DNA of 64,000 bases, taken from Acrasis kona. Lineage: Eukaryota; Heterolobosea; Eutetramitea; Acrasida; Acrasidae. A program made the translations under genes and the position numbers. The number at the start of each line of letters is the position of its first letter. Position 1 is the stretch's first letter. Positions 38,593 through 48,552 of the stretch are shown here, in pieces. The notes under the pieces are model-generated. The model worked only from the letters and a program-made list of their open reading frames with translations, had not been told where the DNA came from and made no database searches. The DNA lies in assembly GCA_026419775.2 (NCBI GenBank), contig JAOPGA020001810.1:1-64000 (forward strand), given 5' to 3'.

Positions 38593-39600
38593 TTTGGGAC
38601 CTCCACAGATTCGATGCTGGATTTGATTTATGATCGGTTGACTGCGAGTATGGCGCACTGTTTGTTGATAGTTGTCTTAAGTTTCGGTAGCAAGAAAGGC
38701 ATATCTTTTTGGGGCCGAATCAGTAAACGGTAGAAATGCTGCTCTTAGGTACTACTCAAACTTCAAATTGCGACGGCATTCTTTTTTACAGTGTCCGCGA
38801 TCAAATAGTACGTGCTTTTTACGTATTGATAGAATTTACGACGCTTGTCGTCGTCCCTGTAGTACTCCCTTACTTCAATAGTATCCATTTTACAAGAATT
38901 TGTGTGTTGGAAAAGTGTATGTGCCGGGGTGTGCCGAGAATATTTTTTTGAGAGAACTCATCAAAAGTTTGTGTAGAGCAAGAATACATAAAAAGTATTG
39001 TTGGGCTTGTTTGGTCCTTCAAGATTTCAAATAATTTTAATGATTTCGCCTACTTAAGGGCTACAGATCTGTTACTTGATCNTATAGTTGATAGCACAAT
39101 TGAACACAAGCATGGTCACAATTATGATCCATTGATGATTGATTACAAGATAGACAATATGATCCAAATTATGAGCACTCAAATGATTCTATTTATAATC
39201 CATTTTTTGATCGCAAATTTGATCGATAACAAGATGGATCATAGGTTGATCGATTTTATGATTGGTGTCGATCAAAACAGATTTGCAAAGAACTTCATAA
39301 ATATAACTCAATTTTTAAAAACTTATCATTTGGCAAATCAGAAGTTCAATACAATCTGATATGTTGAAAATTTGTCGAACGAGTTTTTCAAAATTGATAA
39401 AGTTGTAACATGGTCACATTTTTGCATTGAGGGGATCCCCCTCATTGTAAATACATCGTAAAATGCAAGATTCTTCTCAAGTATGAAGGTATACATATTT
39501 TTAGATTGGGCGATGCAAACACGACGAAATGTAAATTTCTTCTTACTCTACTTTGTTAGTTCATGACTTTTTAGTTAAAGAGTATAAAATTTATATTTTA
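38593..39600. other. Gene-poor stretch with GATC-rich segment
   Basis: No gene is supported. Between 39075 and 39275, GATC recurs about eight times within variations of (A/T)TTGATC and AAGAT(A/G)GA, giving a weakly repetitive frame of the type D-x-K-I-D-x-M-I. One ambiguous base lies near 39082. Confidence 0.35.
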
Positions 39601-39865
39601 AGGCAAAGAATTTGATTACCGCACAACAANGATTGGAAAATCTAATGACTTAATTCGCAACCAAGATTTACAGTCAATTGTTGGAATCGTAACCGATAAT
39701 GTGCCTATCAAAGCCTAACAAAGAATAGGTATTGTTCGTAAAGGTATTATACGCGGTAAAGGTTTTGAAGATACCCCCACATTTATCTCAGAGAAAAGAT
39801 TAGAAACATTGTATAGAGTTCATAATGCTTTTGATCGACTCATGAAATCAAAGTTGGTCTTATGA
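39601..39865 (+). pseudogene. Decayed coding fragment, unknown family
   Basis: The frame reads protein-like: IGKSNDLIRNQDLQSIVGIV, then GIVRKGIIRGKGFEDTPTFI and RLETLYRVHNAFDRLMKSKL. It is broken and contains one ambiguous base. There is no ATG and no recognised domain. AATAAA follows shortly after, so it may be the 3' end of a dead gene. Confidence 0.35.
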
Positions 39866-39947
39866 ATACAAACCGAAAAAATCCGAAAAGCTGTAAATGT
39901 CAATAAAAAGTTTATTTGCAACGTGTGTATGAAAATGATTGTTTTTA

Positions 39948-39962
39948 GGGTGGGTGGGTGGG
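39948..39962 (+). other. Perfect G-quadruplex motif
   Basis: GGGTGGGTGGGTGGG, four G3 runs with single-base loops, alone in an AT-rich intergenic region. Confidence 0.7.
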
Positions 39963-40566
39963 ATGATGAAAGTTAACGTAATGATGTAAAAGTAATCGGA
40001 TGTAAAATCCTCTTCTCAAGTACTAAACTTTTGATTGATAAAGTATATAATATTATGAACCTAATGTAATGAGAGCAGTTGGCCCAAGGACAGGTAAATA
40101 TATATATTACACAGCCTTGAATACCACTAGCATCAACATACACTAAGCTTGATCCAGTATCTCATAATGCTGATAAATATCTAACGAATGCCGACAAGCA
40201 AACGAACCGACGACAAACAAACCGACAGACAAACCACGAACGATTCGAGAGCTCAATTTTTACAACGAATAATAAGGTCTGAGTCCTGAGTTTGAATGAT
40301 AATAAGCGGAAATATTTCAAGAACAATGAAGGGTGCGATGATTAAAGAACAATGTTATATTGCGATGATCGCCTTTATGCTTAGGATTATAGAAAGCACA
40401 CATTACTTTTATCAGCCCTGCACTCAGGTAGCATCATTTATATTTATCATTTATATTTATCATTTATAAGTAACATCATTACAACCTCTGCAATACCGGT
40501 TTAGGGTAATCACGGAGTTTTCGTGCTTGTCAAATGTCAACAGTCTAACTATCCAACACAACAAAC
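39963..40566. other. Intergenic with simple and dispersed repeats
   Basis: Near 40440 a unit TTTATATTTATCA repeats. Around 40180-40235 CCGACA/ACAAACC words repeat. GAGCTCAATTTTTACAA near 40245 matches 19748. No gene is seen before 40567. Confidence 0.4.
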
Positions 40567-41187
40567 ATGAGCGATCCTCTTGACAATTTCCTATCTGAAC
40601 CACAACAGACGTTGACTCCTAGAAATATCAACACTAGTGCTAGGACAACCAAAAAGAATTTCCAGGGGGATGTGAGAACGCCAATAGAAACCATTGACCA
40701 GTTCAAATTGTTTTCACGAGACCCATCAAAAACTGTGCATAAGATACCCAGGGAAGGCGCTCCCACCTTCAATACCCAAACAGCCTTTGTAGGCCCAGGA
40801 GGACAACATCTGTACAGAGGTGGTATGGGGGTAGCGCGTACAGGCTTGGCCATTCCTCCAAGGGATGAACGCCCAAACGTCAGTGATGTAGCAAATCTAC
40901 ATTACAACAGCACAAGGCCAAGGGAAAGGCCAAACTTAAATCAACTCCCTCCTTCCCAATTCATACAACCGCCACCACTGCCATCAATGTCCGTTGATAA
41001 CCAGGCACAGCGAGATCGCCGTTTGGACGAGGCTCTAGAGCAAAATAGAAGGATATTGGATATGATCCAAGAGTCTCAAAGGCAGAGTGCTGTATCTCAA
41101 AGGCAGATAGATGTTGCTCAAAGGCAGATAGATGTCGCCCAAACACACATATCCAAAATACTGGATATTCTTGGAAGAAATCAATAA
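40567..41187 (+). CDS. Pro-rich / coiled-coil protein, unknown
   Basis: This 206-residue protein is intronless, polar and probably disordered, with a Pro-rich middle (QLPPSQFIQPPPLPS). The C-terminal coiled coil contains a tandem heptad-like repeat SQRQIDVAQRQIDVAQ. No family is recognised. In build it resembles the protein at 18-19.5 kb (disordered Pro-rich part, then coiled coil), and both sit in the repeat-rich segments, so a mobile-element or recently spread gene family is possible. This link is inference. A broken coding segment follows on the same strand. Confidence 0.5.
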   Translation: MSDPLDNFLSEPQQTLTPRNINTSARTTKKNFQGDVRTPIETIDQFKLFSRDPSKTVHKIPREGAPTFNTQTAFVGPGGQHLYRGGMGVARTGLAIPPRDERPNVSDVANLHYNSTRPRERPNLNQLPPSQFIQPPPLPSMSVDNQAQRDRRLDEALEQNRRILDMIQESQRQSAVSQRQIDVAQRQIDVAQTHISKILDILGRNQ

Positions 41188-41191
41188 AATT

Positions 41192-42094
41192 GTATTATAA
41201 TAATTATTTGCTTGACATTGACCTAGACACATTTGTGGAATGTCGCACTACACAAGCACATACTAAACTGTTACATGACATGTTGATGTATGTACCTAAG
41301 TACCTAATAGTTGGTGGAATGGCTAAAAGGTCCTATCAGAATCACTTCCTTGGTGTCCCAACATGCCAATGTTTAATCAACAGGTATGTTAAAAGTATAA
41401 TGTACAATCGTTTAATCACATCACAAGTCCGTAACTCCTCATCCACACGCTCATTTGTTCCTACAACAAAACACACAAATGGTACCTAACGTGAACGTAC
41501 AGAATGTGCCGGTAAGCATGTCTATTTTTTCATCATCTCAACAGCAGTAGGTCCAACCGACAACAAACGCACCATCATTGAGTAGTGTAAGTGGTTTTCA
41601 CATTTTAATTTATGTAACTCTGACAGATCACCCCACCCCAGGCTCTTGTAAACTTACAAAAGGTTGTACATGTCAATAGGAGCAATGCTTGTTCAAAAAG
41701 GCATCTTTATTTGTTCAAAAAGGCATCTTTATTAACGATGAGACAGTTAAAAAAGCCGCTCAGCATGTGGATTCAGCTGTAGATTCTGCACGACATTAGA
41801 CATTGACGACGAGGAGCTAGTTGAATCACTTACGACGTTTAGCGACCTATTCCAACAAATGTGGAAAATTGAGAAATCAGCGATGGGGATGGCGGAGAAG
41901 AAGATGGCTCGATTGTGTGTTCTTTATGAAAATGTTGCAAAATCAAATCCTGGTGAAATTCCCAACATTCCTGAGTTCATTGAGAAGATGAAGAGGAGCA
42001 ACCAGGAGGCAAAGGACAAGAGTTAGAGGGAACAAGAAGCAGAGGTACAAGAAAATGAGGTTGCTGCAGATCCTTACAATCAATACAAATAAAT
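41192..42094 (+). pseudogene. Broken multi-exon coding region, unknown
   Basis: Protein-like stretches include TFVECRTTQAHTKLLHDMLM, VGGMAKRSYQNHFLGVPTC, then after intron-like GT...AG blocks KGIFINDETVKKAAQHVD, DIDDEELVESLTTFSDLFQQ and EIPNIPEFIEKMKRSN, with AATAAA-like sequence at the end. Frames do not connect into one product. A 22-bp tandem duplication (41689-41732) contributes. Family unknown. Confidence 0.4.
41689..41732 (+). repeat. 22-bp tandem duplication
   Basis: TTGTTCAAAAAGGCATCTTTAT occurs twice in direct succession; the unit is not a multiple of three. Confidence 0.85.
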
Positions 42095-42408
42095 CTCGTC
42101 AAGTAGATATTGGATGGCTTAGCATGTTATAAAACAACTTTTTGTTATATTCAAAAATATGAATGCGAACACATTTATTCAAATGCCATAAAGCGGTTTC
42201 TCCTGTTGTCACTACTTCCTCACAAAAGTCAATTTCACATCTCTCCAGGTTGAAGATTTCGCCTTTGACGAAAACATTTTCTCCAAATGCAAAATAGTCA
42301 ATCTCCATCACTTGACCATTTTTTAAAAGCCACAAACCCTTCGTATATAAAGTTGCATTATAAGAGTATACAAACTGAAATTTATTATAAAACCTGGTGT
42401 GACTCCCC

Positions 42409-43380
42409 CTAAATCTTTCTTAATTTAGAGAAATGAAATACTGATTTTGCCAGCTTCATCTTTTCCCTTCTCGCTTCTAAGAGCAAACCAGCCTTAAAAG
42501 TGGAATTAATCTCTACAAAGAACGTGTATAATGATCTCCCTAGCTTGTACTGCTTCATAACCACCCTTCCTTCAAATAGTGGGGCTGGGGGAGTAATTGC
42601 GACCGGTGGTACTGTCCATTTGAGACTGTATGTGGCTTTTCTGACTTCTCTTGTCAGAGTAAGGAGGTCCAAGTTCCACAATACCCTTGGAGTAAATGTA
42701 ACTGATACCGGAAATTCACAATTTATAAAAAAAGCAGTCTGTATTGCTGTTGGGTATGTAAACGCTCCTGCTGCTGTTATTATTTGGTGCACAACAATGC
42801 AATGTTGTGACCTTTCAATCCTTAGTCCAAAAGGAGCTGCCCCAACAACTCCACCGTTACAACCCAATTTTACCAACCTAAGAGTCGGATGACCCTGTAC
42901 AATGGTATTTGGCATTACAGTATCCCAAACAGCCCAGCCCGCAGGAACTGCTCCTGCCCATGCCGAAAGTAGTTCATTTTTTAGTTGGTTGATATTGACT
43001 GTTTCTGGAATGTTTGGGTGGACATAAATCTTGTTGTAGTCATTTATGACATTTATACCGGCCAATGCTGGAATCATGTGCCTTGCAAGGAATGGTTTAT
43101 GACATTTATACCGGCCAATGCTGGAATCATGTGCCTTGCAAGGAATCGTCTGGAATCTCGATCCAGGTATGCCATCTTTCTCTATAACGCTGCAATCAAT
43201 TATCTGCCTACTACCGCCTCGATGCCAGCCCTTTGTTTTTGCAAGTCGTCTGGAATCTCGATCCGAGTATGCCATTTCTTTTGTTGATGTTGAAATTGGT
43301 TGATGTTTGATATGTTTACATGTCACTCTGATAGGTGCGCATCGGATTAGATTGGTGGAAACAAATGTAATTGTCGGCAT
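42409..43380 (-). CDS. Repeat-family gene with inserted repeat units, function unknown
   Basis: An open frame of 323 codons. The head (MPTITFVSTNLIRCAPIRVT) and the main body (from NDYNKIYVHPNIPETVNI to FSKLRKI, with AWAGAVPAGWAVWDTV and KLGCNGGVVGAAPFGLRI) are separated by about 75 residues encoded by dispersed repeats: MAYSDRDSRRLA, DGIPGSRFQT and HMIPALAGIN. The insertion keeps the frame open. The shortened copy at 38.05-38.49 kb has the body without these repeats. No domain is recognised. It may be a relic that happens to stay open. Confidence 0.45.
   Translation of the reverse strand: MPTITFVSTNLIRCAPIRVTCKHIKHQPISTSTKEMAYSDRDSRRLAKTKGWHRGGSRQIIDCSVIEKDGIPGSRFQTIPCKAHDSSIGRYKCHKPFLARHMIPALAGINVINDYNKIYVHPNIPETVNINQLKNELLSAWAGAVPAGWAVWDTVMPNTIVQGHPTLRLVKLGCNGGVVGAAPFGLRIERSQHCIVVHQIITAAGAFTYPTAIQTAFFINCEFPVSVTFTPRVLWNLDLLTLTREVRKATYSLKWTVPPVAITPPAPLFEGRVVMKQYKLGRSLYTFFVEINSTFKAGLLLEARREKMKLAKSVFHFSKLRKI
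43043..43146. repeat. 53-bp tandem duplication inside the frame
   Basis: A 51-bp identical segment (containing ACCGGCCAATGCTGGAATCA and the palindrome CCTTGCAAGG) is repeated with a 53-bp period. Confidence 0.85.
43147..43290. repeat. Two units related to the 18.4-kb array
   Basis: CTGGAATCTCGATCC(AG/GA)GTATGCC occurs at about 43150 and 43250, with GCTGCAATCAATTATCTGCC between them, the same blocks as the 110-bp array but on a 100-bp period. Confidence 0.8.
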
Positions 43381-44379
43381 TTATTCTGATATAAATACAC
43401 TTTTGATGATGTGATAATGTTCAAACTTTGACTGCTTTTCGTAAGTAGAGCTGAAAATTTTAATCAACTTTATTTAAGTTACTTCGGTCAACAATAAAGC
43501 TCTTTTATAATTACACCTTTTATGATTACCAAGTGTAAAACTTTGTAATCCAATATTTATCTCATTTGATCTTTAGACCTTCGTTCTTCTCCTACAGATG
43601 GGGAAACTAACCATAACGTGTATAATTTCATGAACACAAAAACTCAAATTTCTGAATCAAAATTGACAAAATATAATACACTCCAAAAACGGAAGGCTAA
43701 CAACGCATAAGAGCAAGCATGTAATTCCCCTAGCACAATATATTGCCAGTTTATGTCAAGTGCATCACTTTTTGTTAATAGTGGCTGTACCTGAGCAGCA
43801 CGATCAGGGATTTTTAGAAATCGGAAATTTTCGATTTTTCTGATTGTCTTGACAGAAAAGATTAACTTGACAAAGACGGGCAATATCAACAAACAACAAC
43901 AAGCCATGCCAAAACAAACCACCAAACACACCATAAAGTTTGACCGTACAATGAAAACCACTTTGAGAACATTTATTGGGCTGAACAGCAATCCTCGATA
44001 AGAATTAGTTGCAATTATTTCATTTTAATATTTTTTTACTGATGGTAAGAGTCTCGGTGATCCCCACGACAGCATGTGCGACCTTTAATAATCCAATTCG
44101 AGAATCTTCGTTTCCACATGATTAACACCGTAGATTGTTGGGAGACTCTTCAATGTCATGGCGATTTCTGTTATTTATGAGCAAATAGGAATTCGTTGTT
44201 ATGGACATTCTCTCATTTTTCTTTACGTTATTATTTCGGTTGTTGTAAGCAAGATCCGATTACAATCATAACCGATTCAGTTCAACATTTCTGTTGAAGT
44301 TCAACAGATGCGTGGAACCTCAACTCTGACCAGGTTAAATTGAAATTTTTTCGTTCCACCCAAATCAAAAAAATATACA
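43381..44379. other. Intergenic, about 1 kb
   Basis: A 115-codon hydrophobic frame on the minus strand (43644-43991) is unsupported. GAAATCGGAAATTTTCGATTTT near 43818 is a near-palindrome. No gene is called. Confidence 0.4.
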
Positions 44380-44592
44380 ATGGTGCACCACACTACCCTA
44401 CCCAAGACACAAGAACCGATTGTTCAATCACAAAAAGTCGCACCCACCACTAAACAAATCAAGACAAAAGTATCCAAGAAAGACACATCAAGCCGGTTCA
44501 TGAAACCATTGTTGTTTGGAGACATAATATACTACGAAGTTGGAGTTAGCTCATGGAACCAACCAGAAGCAGAATACATGTACAATACGTAA
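44380..44592 (+). CDS. Small protein, 70 residues, unknown
   Basis: The ATG follows an A-rich leader (ATCAAAAAAATATACA) like those of other genes here, and AATAAA follows the stop. The head is Lys/Thr/Gln-rich, the tail more ordered (FMKPLLFGDIIYYEVGVSSW). No domain is recognised. Single exon; a real but uncharacterised gene is more likely than chance, on leader and polyadenylation context alone. Confidence 0.45.
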   Translation: MVHHTTLPKTQEPIVQSQKVAPTTKQIKTKVSKKDTSSRFMKPLLFGDIIYYEVGVSSWNQPEAEYMYNT

Positions 44593-44992
44593 ACCTAAAA
44601 AGAAGGTCACCATGCCGAAACCTGTACCATAAAATAAATAAAATATACTTATTTCTACTCTATTTGTTATTTAAAAAGCCTTCTCTTTCATATTAATGTC
44701 AGTGAAACATTAATAGATTATTTGAACATTAAGTGTAATGATTGTATACAAACGATCGTATATTAATATCAGGGGCATTCAATGAATACATCAATCTAAA
44801 AGTAACAAATGTTATATAATTTGAACAATCACTCCCCTAATCTTTTATCCTAGGAATCTGCGTAATAATATGTTGTAGTTTGAAAATACCATAAATAAAA
44901 TGTCAGACATATCCATGAAGACAAAGAACTTATGTTCCCAAGAAAAAGATTCAACATAATTTGTATTTTGAAATCACATTTTTAATATGAAT
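44593..44992. other. Intergenic, nothing supported
   Basis: AT-rich spacer between two convergent genes. Confidence 0.5.
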
Positions 44993-45844
44993 TTAACATT
45001 TTCTTTGTCTGCGACCGCCACGGCGACCACGACGTGAAAGGTGTCTGGAGACTCTTCTTGCGATTCTCTTAACAAAGCGGGCAAGCCTTACAAGTCTTCT
45101 TCCTCTTCTTCCACCTCTTCTGGCACGACGAGCGCATCTTCTTGATGATCTTCTTGGGCGGCGACCACCTCTGCGACTGCATCTTCTGCTTCTGCGTCCA
45201 CCTCTTCTGGCAGATCTTCTTACGCGACGTCCGCATCTTCTGGCAGATCTGCGACCACGACGACCACCTCTGCGACTGCATCTTCTGCCTCTGCGTCCAC
45301 CTCTTCTTGAGGATCTTCTTGCACGACGAGCAACGTGTCTTGCAACTCTTCTGGCCAAACGAGCAGAAAGTCTCTTGACTAGACGAGCTAATCTGGCAAG
45401 TCTTCTTCCTTGATCGCGTCTTGGTCTTCTTGAGGATGGTCTTCTGCTTCCTCTACGGGCTCTGCGCTCTTCACGTCTCTTATTCTCCTCTTGTAATTTT
45501 CTGGAGACACGAGCGATGGCTCTCTTGACATATTGACGAATGGTCTTCTTGACAGCAGCAACCTCCTCGGTGTCGGTGCTGTTGGATTGGGACTTTTGTA
45601 GAATGTTAACCAAAACGGCCAACTTCACTTTGAGAATTTGTCTGCGAGAGAATCTTCTTGGTCTCTTTGGTTGTTTCTTTTCTGGCTTGGATGTTGGTTT
45701 TACAGTGACTGGCTTGTTTGCACGGGGGCTTCCATAGCTGGTCTTTGAGGAGGATTGGACAGCAATAGAAGTTTGCTTTTGCTTGGTTTGTGCAAAGGCA
45801 AAGGCTGCAAGGACTGCCAATAGAACGAAGATGAAGGTCCTCAT
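44993..45844 (-). CDS. Secreted, extremely arginine-rich protein
   Basis: The 283-residue protein starts with a signal peptide (MRTFIFVLLAVLAAFAFAQ). A Lys/Pro/Ser linker and one ordinary helical region follow (about 70-120, ILKVKLAVLVNILQKSQ and VKKTIRQYVKRAIARVSRKL). From about residue 125 on it consists of Arg-Arg dipeptides set among Gly, Ser, Ala and Cys (RRGGRRGRRCSRRGGRRGRR), flanked by amphipathic pieces LARLARLVKRLSARL and RLVRLARFVKRIARRV. Possible roles are a cationic antimicrobial or nucleic-acid-binding secreted protein, or a precursor cut at dibasic sites. The opposite-strand frames are shadows of the CTTCTT codons. Confidence 0.8.
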   Translation of the reverse strand: MRTFIFVLLAVLAAFAFAQTKQKQTSIAVQSSSKTSYGSPRANKPVTVKPTSKPEKKQPKRPRRFSRRQILKVKLAVLVNILQKSQSNSTDTEEVAAVKKTIRQYVKRAIARVSRKLQEENKRREERRARRGSRRPSSRRPRRDQGRRLARLARLVKRLSARLARRVARHVARRARRSSRRGGRRGRRCSRRGGRRGRRSARRCGRRVRRSARRGGRRSRRCSRRGGRRPRRSSRRCARRARRGGRRGRRLVRLARFVKRIARRVSRHLSRRGRRGGRRQRKC

Positions 45845-46189
45845 TCGTCGGTTATTATTTATTTGTGTGATTGTGAGAAGTTGACGGCCAACTATTTGTA
45901 CTCTTCAATCATGTCAATCAAGGAGATGATATGACAAGTTCCAACTCCGATCAACTTATCCTCATTGTACATTGATGGAAATTATACAACGACTCATACT
46001 AAAATTACATTACATTCTTGTATAACACTTCTTCGACTTGTTGCACCAGAATATGTCAAGGGTACCCATACAGTCTAAATGAAATGTACAAATACATTAT
46101 ACTTATCTAACCCAAGTTGTACTTTCCTCGTCCGAGATCATACTTGATTACAATTCCACAAACAAATTGACACATGAAGCGAACACAAG
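45845..46189. other. Intergenic, nothing supported
   Basis: It holds the promoter of the Arg-rich gene; a weak TATA-like TACAAATAG lies about 48 bp from its ATG. Confidence 0.4.
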
Positions 46190-46768
46190 CACAAATTGAC
46201 TCCAAGTAACTGCTCGTTCTGCTTATGTTGTTGCCAATTTGAAGAGAAGAAGGACAGAGAGGGACAATGTTCAAACAACCATAGGATTTTACAAGTCTAT
46301 ATTGAACAAAGGAGGTGGATCAAGAAACGATGTAGATTTCACTCTTGGAAAGATTATACTAATCAAAGACGGTACCATGAGCAATTCCAAATACACTGTA
46401 CGGGACGTTTACATCAACTTGAGCTCCTCCCAAAGCAACATCCTCCTTCAAGACCAAGAAGATGTTGACTTCACTAACAATTTTGCCATTGAGAACGATG
46501 AAGATGAAAATTGGAGAAAATCAGATCTGACAAGAAGAATGCAAACGAAGAAAAGATCCGAAAGAATCCAAACACTAAATTGTACAAGAAGAACATTCGT
46601 GATGAAAATAATGTTATTGTGAAAGATGTGTTTGACAGCACCGGTAACTATATGCAACACAAGGAATGCATCATCAAGGTTTTAGGAATTGCTCCTCGAC
46701 GTTTGAAGAGACTAAAGAATGTTAGCAAGAATGACCTTCTACAATATGTAAATAAACCAATCCAATAA
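46190..46768 (+). pseudogene. Frameshifted gene of unknown family
   Basis: One frame is open from about 46190 (TARSAYVVANLKRRRTERDN, GKIILIKDGTMSNSKYTVRD, DQEDVDFTNNFAIENDEDEN). A second continues it from about 46515 (RKNPNTKLYKKNIRDENNVI, DSTGNYMQHKECIIKVLGI) to a stop at 46768. No GT-AG intron is available at the junction, so a frameshift is likely. No start codon is evident; the family is unknown. Confidence 0.45.
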
Positions 46769-46902
46769 TAACAATATTGTTTGCGAATCCTTTCCAAAAA
46801 GTTTTCTCGTTTATTCAAAAACACAAAGTCCAAGTTCCGCAACCTAGAACTCGAGATTTCTCAAAATTCTAAAAAACAAATCTCACAAGCGTCTTGTTTT
46901 TG

Positions 46903-48552
46903 TTAAAATTTTGAGATGAGATCCATCACACGTTGATTCCGTGTGCTTGCTGCATACTCTACAAAATGTGCCGAGTAACCCGCGTACAGAGGACGTATAA
47001 GCTCAATTATTTCTTCCGTCTCTGTGTGGATGACGACGGCGATCACTTGAATGGCTATTTTTGTGGGCAGAGACAGTTGGGAGGATGTTACCTTCATGGC
47101 TTCCAATATATCCTTGAACATATTTGTCAGGATGTCCGGTTGATGGAAGTAGTACTCTTGTGCCACTCTTAATGCCTCTACCATGGGACCAACGTCATGC
47201 ATGTCTTGATCGCTCAAGAACTCCAATCCGTTCCTTTCCCACATTAACGCCCCACGTGATGCTGACAGCAGCTCTCCAAAATGTTTTATTGGACCTAGAG
47301 GGAAAGGCCAGAAAGGATACATAAGATCCATCTGGTTGGTGTGGCAAAGGGTGTTGACGTAAGCCACAACAGCGGGTCTGTTTAGTTGGTACTTTTCGAT
47401 GATGGCCTCAAGTAAATCTTTGTTAGCCACCCGGGCAACAGCGTTTATTACCTTCAACCTATGCCTCCCTACAGGAATCCTGTCAAGTAACCATAAGAAC
47501 AACTCTTTGTTCTTCGCCGCTTTTGGTAGTACCTCCCTCACAATTAATCTACGAAACTCTGTCGGCGTTATTATTCCGTAGGTCTTCACTGTATAGAACA
47601 GGTTGTAGTATGTCTTAAGGTTGAGGTACAGTGCGGCGTGTACCATGATATCCTTTATTATCTGTTGGGCATTTGATTGGCACCTGGCGTATCTTAGTAT
47701 GTCCTGCAATGCAAAGGTCTCGTACTGCAGAGAGAGCTTGTATATCACACGAATAATGTTTGATAATCCTAACTCTGGCAGTAGCTTGTTGATATCGATT
47801 CCTGTTAATAAGGATGGATATGGTCTATCTTCATAGTTTCTTGTGTGGATTATTGTGACGTCATTGAAGTTCTCTCCTACTGAATGCATCTTTTTGTTGG
47901 ATATATTAAATGTCATCCAAATGACATTATTATCCGCTAACTCACGGATAGATAAACTAATTCGAAGATTAGTCTTTACAACTACCAAAAATAATTTATC
48001 GTCCCCTTGTAACTCTACAAATGTATTGTTGGAACATGTAACATAAGATGGTCTACACAGAGATAATTTTATAGTTGTTGTTGTTTGTTCAAGTGTGATG
48101 TCAATTCCTACTATATTACTTGATGTATTATATGGCGAGGCATGTACAACATCTTGTTTGTCGAACTTGTGAAATTTCAAAGGTTCTAGAGAGCTCATCA
48201 ATACTTTGTGTGTGTATTGAGATTCAACCACTTTAATTATTTTGACAAGATGATCGACGCAGTAAAAATCGATATCCTCCTCCAACTTTTGTAGTCTATT
48301 ATATGGTAAGTCCCACACATTGCACGGGGAATTACTCAACAATTTATTGAGAATTGACAATTCGCCTACATTTCGATTAATGATGTACTTTCGATTAATG
48401 CGTTCCTCAATTGTCGAATATTGATACAATTTCTCAAAAAATGTGTCCTTATCCGCTGTTAAGATGCTGAATGAAATTGGGATGGTTTCGGTTGGAAACT
48501 CTAAAAGAATGTTGTCTGACTTATCCTCGTTATGTAATATACATGGAGCCAT
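46903..48552 (-). CDS. BTB/T1-like N-terminus with helical C-terminal region, unknown
   Basis: The 549-residue protein begins with a segment resembling the KCTD/potassium-channel T1 fold of the BTB class. It runs from ILLEFPTETIPISFSILTAD, then RKYIINRNVGELSILNKLL and LEEDIDFYCVDHLVKII, in the usual order of fold elements. BTB proteins of this kind form homo-oligomers and often recruit cullin-3. Residues about 130-290 are beta-rich and unassigned; the C-terminal half is helical without recognisable repeats. No intron is needed. Function is not known; the T1 call is by pattern only. Confidence 0.6.
   Translation of the reverse strand: MAPCILHNEDKSDNILLEFPTETIPISFSILTADKDTFFEKLYQYSTIEERINRKYIINRNVGELSILNKLLSNSPCNVWDLPYNRLQKLEEDIDFYCVDHLVKIIKVVESQYTHKVLMSSLEPLKFHKFDKQDVVHASPYNTSSNIVGIDITLEQTTTTIKLSLCRPSYVTCSNNTFVELQGDDKLFLVVVKTNLRISLSIRELADNNVIWMTFNISNKKMHSVGENFNDVTIIHTRNYEDRPYPSLLTGIDINKLLPELGLSNIIRVIYKLSLQYETFALQDILRYARCQSNAQQIIKDIMVHAALYLNLKTYYNLFYTVKTYGIITPTEFRRLIVREVLPKAAKNKELFLWLLDRIPVGRHRLKVINAVARVANKDLLEAIIEKYQLNRPAVVAYVNTLCHTNQMDLMYPFWPFPLGPIKHFGELLSASRGALMWERNGLEFLSDQDMHDVGPMVEALRVAQEYYFHQPDILTNMFKDILEAMKVTSSQLSLPTKIAIQVIAVVIHTETEEIIELIRPLYAGYSAHFVEYAASTRNQRVMDLISKF

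Noticed and set aside
42409-43380. Bacterial contamination, because the repeats look like bacterial palindromic elements
   Set aside because: The flanks share AT content, introns and gene style with the rest of the window, and related units occur at 18.4 kb beside spliced exons.
43644-43991. 115-codon hydrophobic minus-strand frame
   Set aside because: Composition reflects AT-rich DNA. No leader, polyadenylation signal or family pattern was found.
45069-45378. Frames rich in Trp/Lys or Phe/Leu opposite or beside the Arg-rich gene
   Set aside because: They arise from repetitive AGAAGA/CTTCTT codons and lack any independent start or context.
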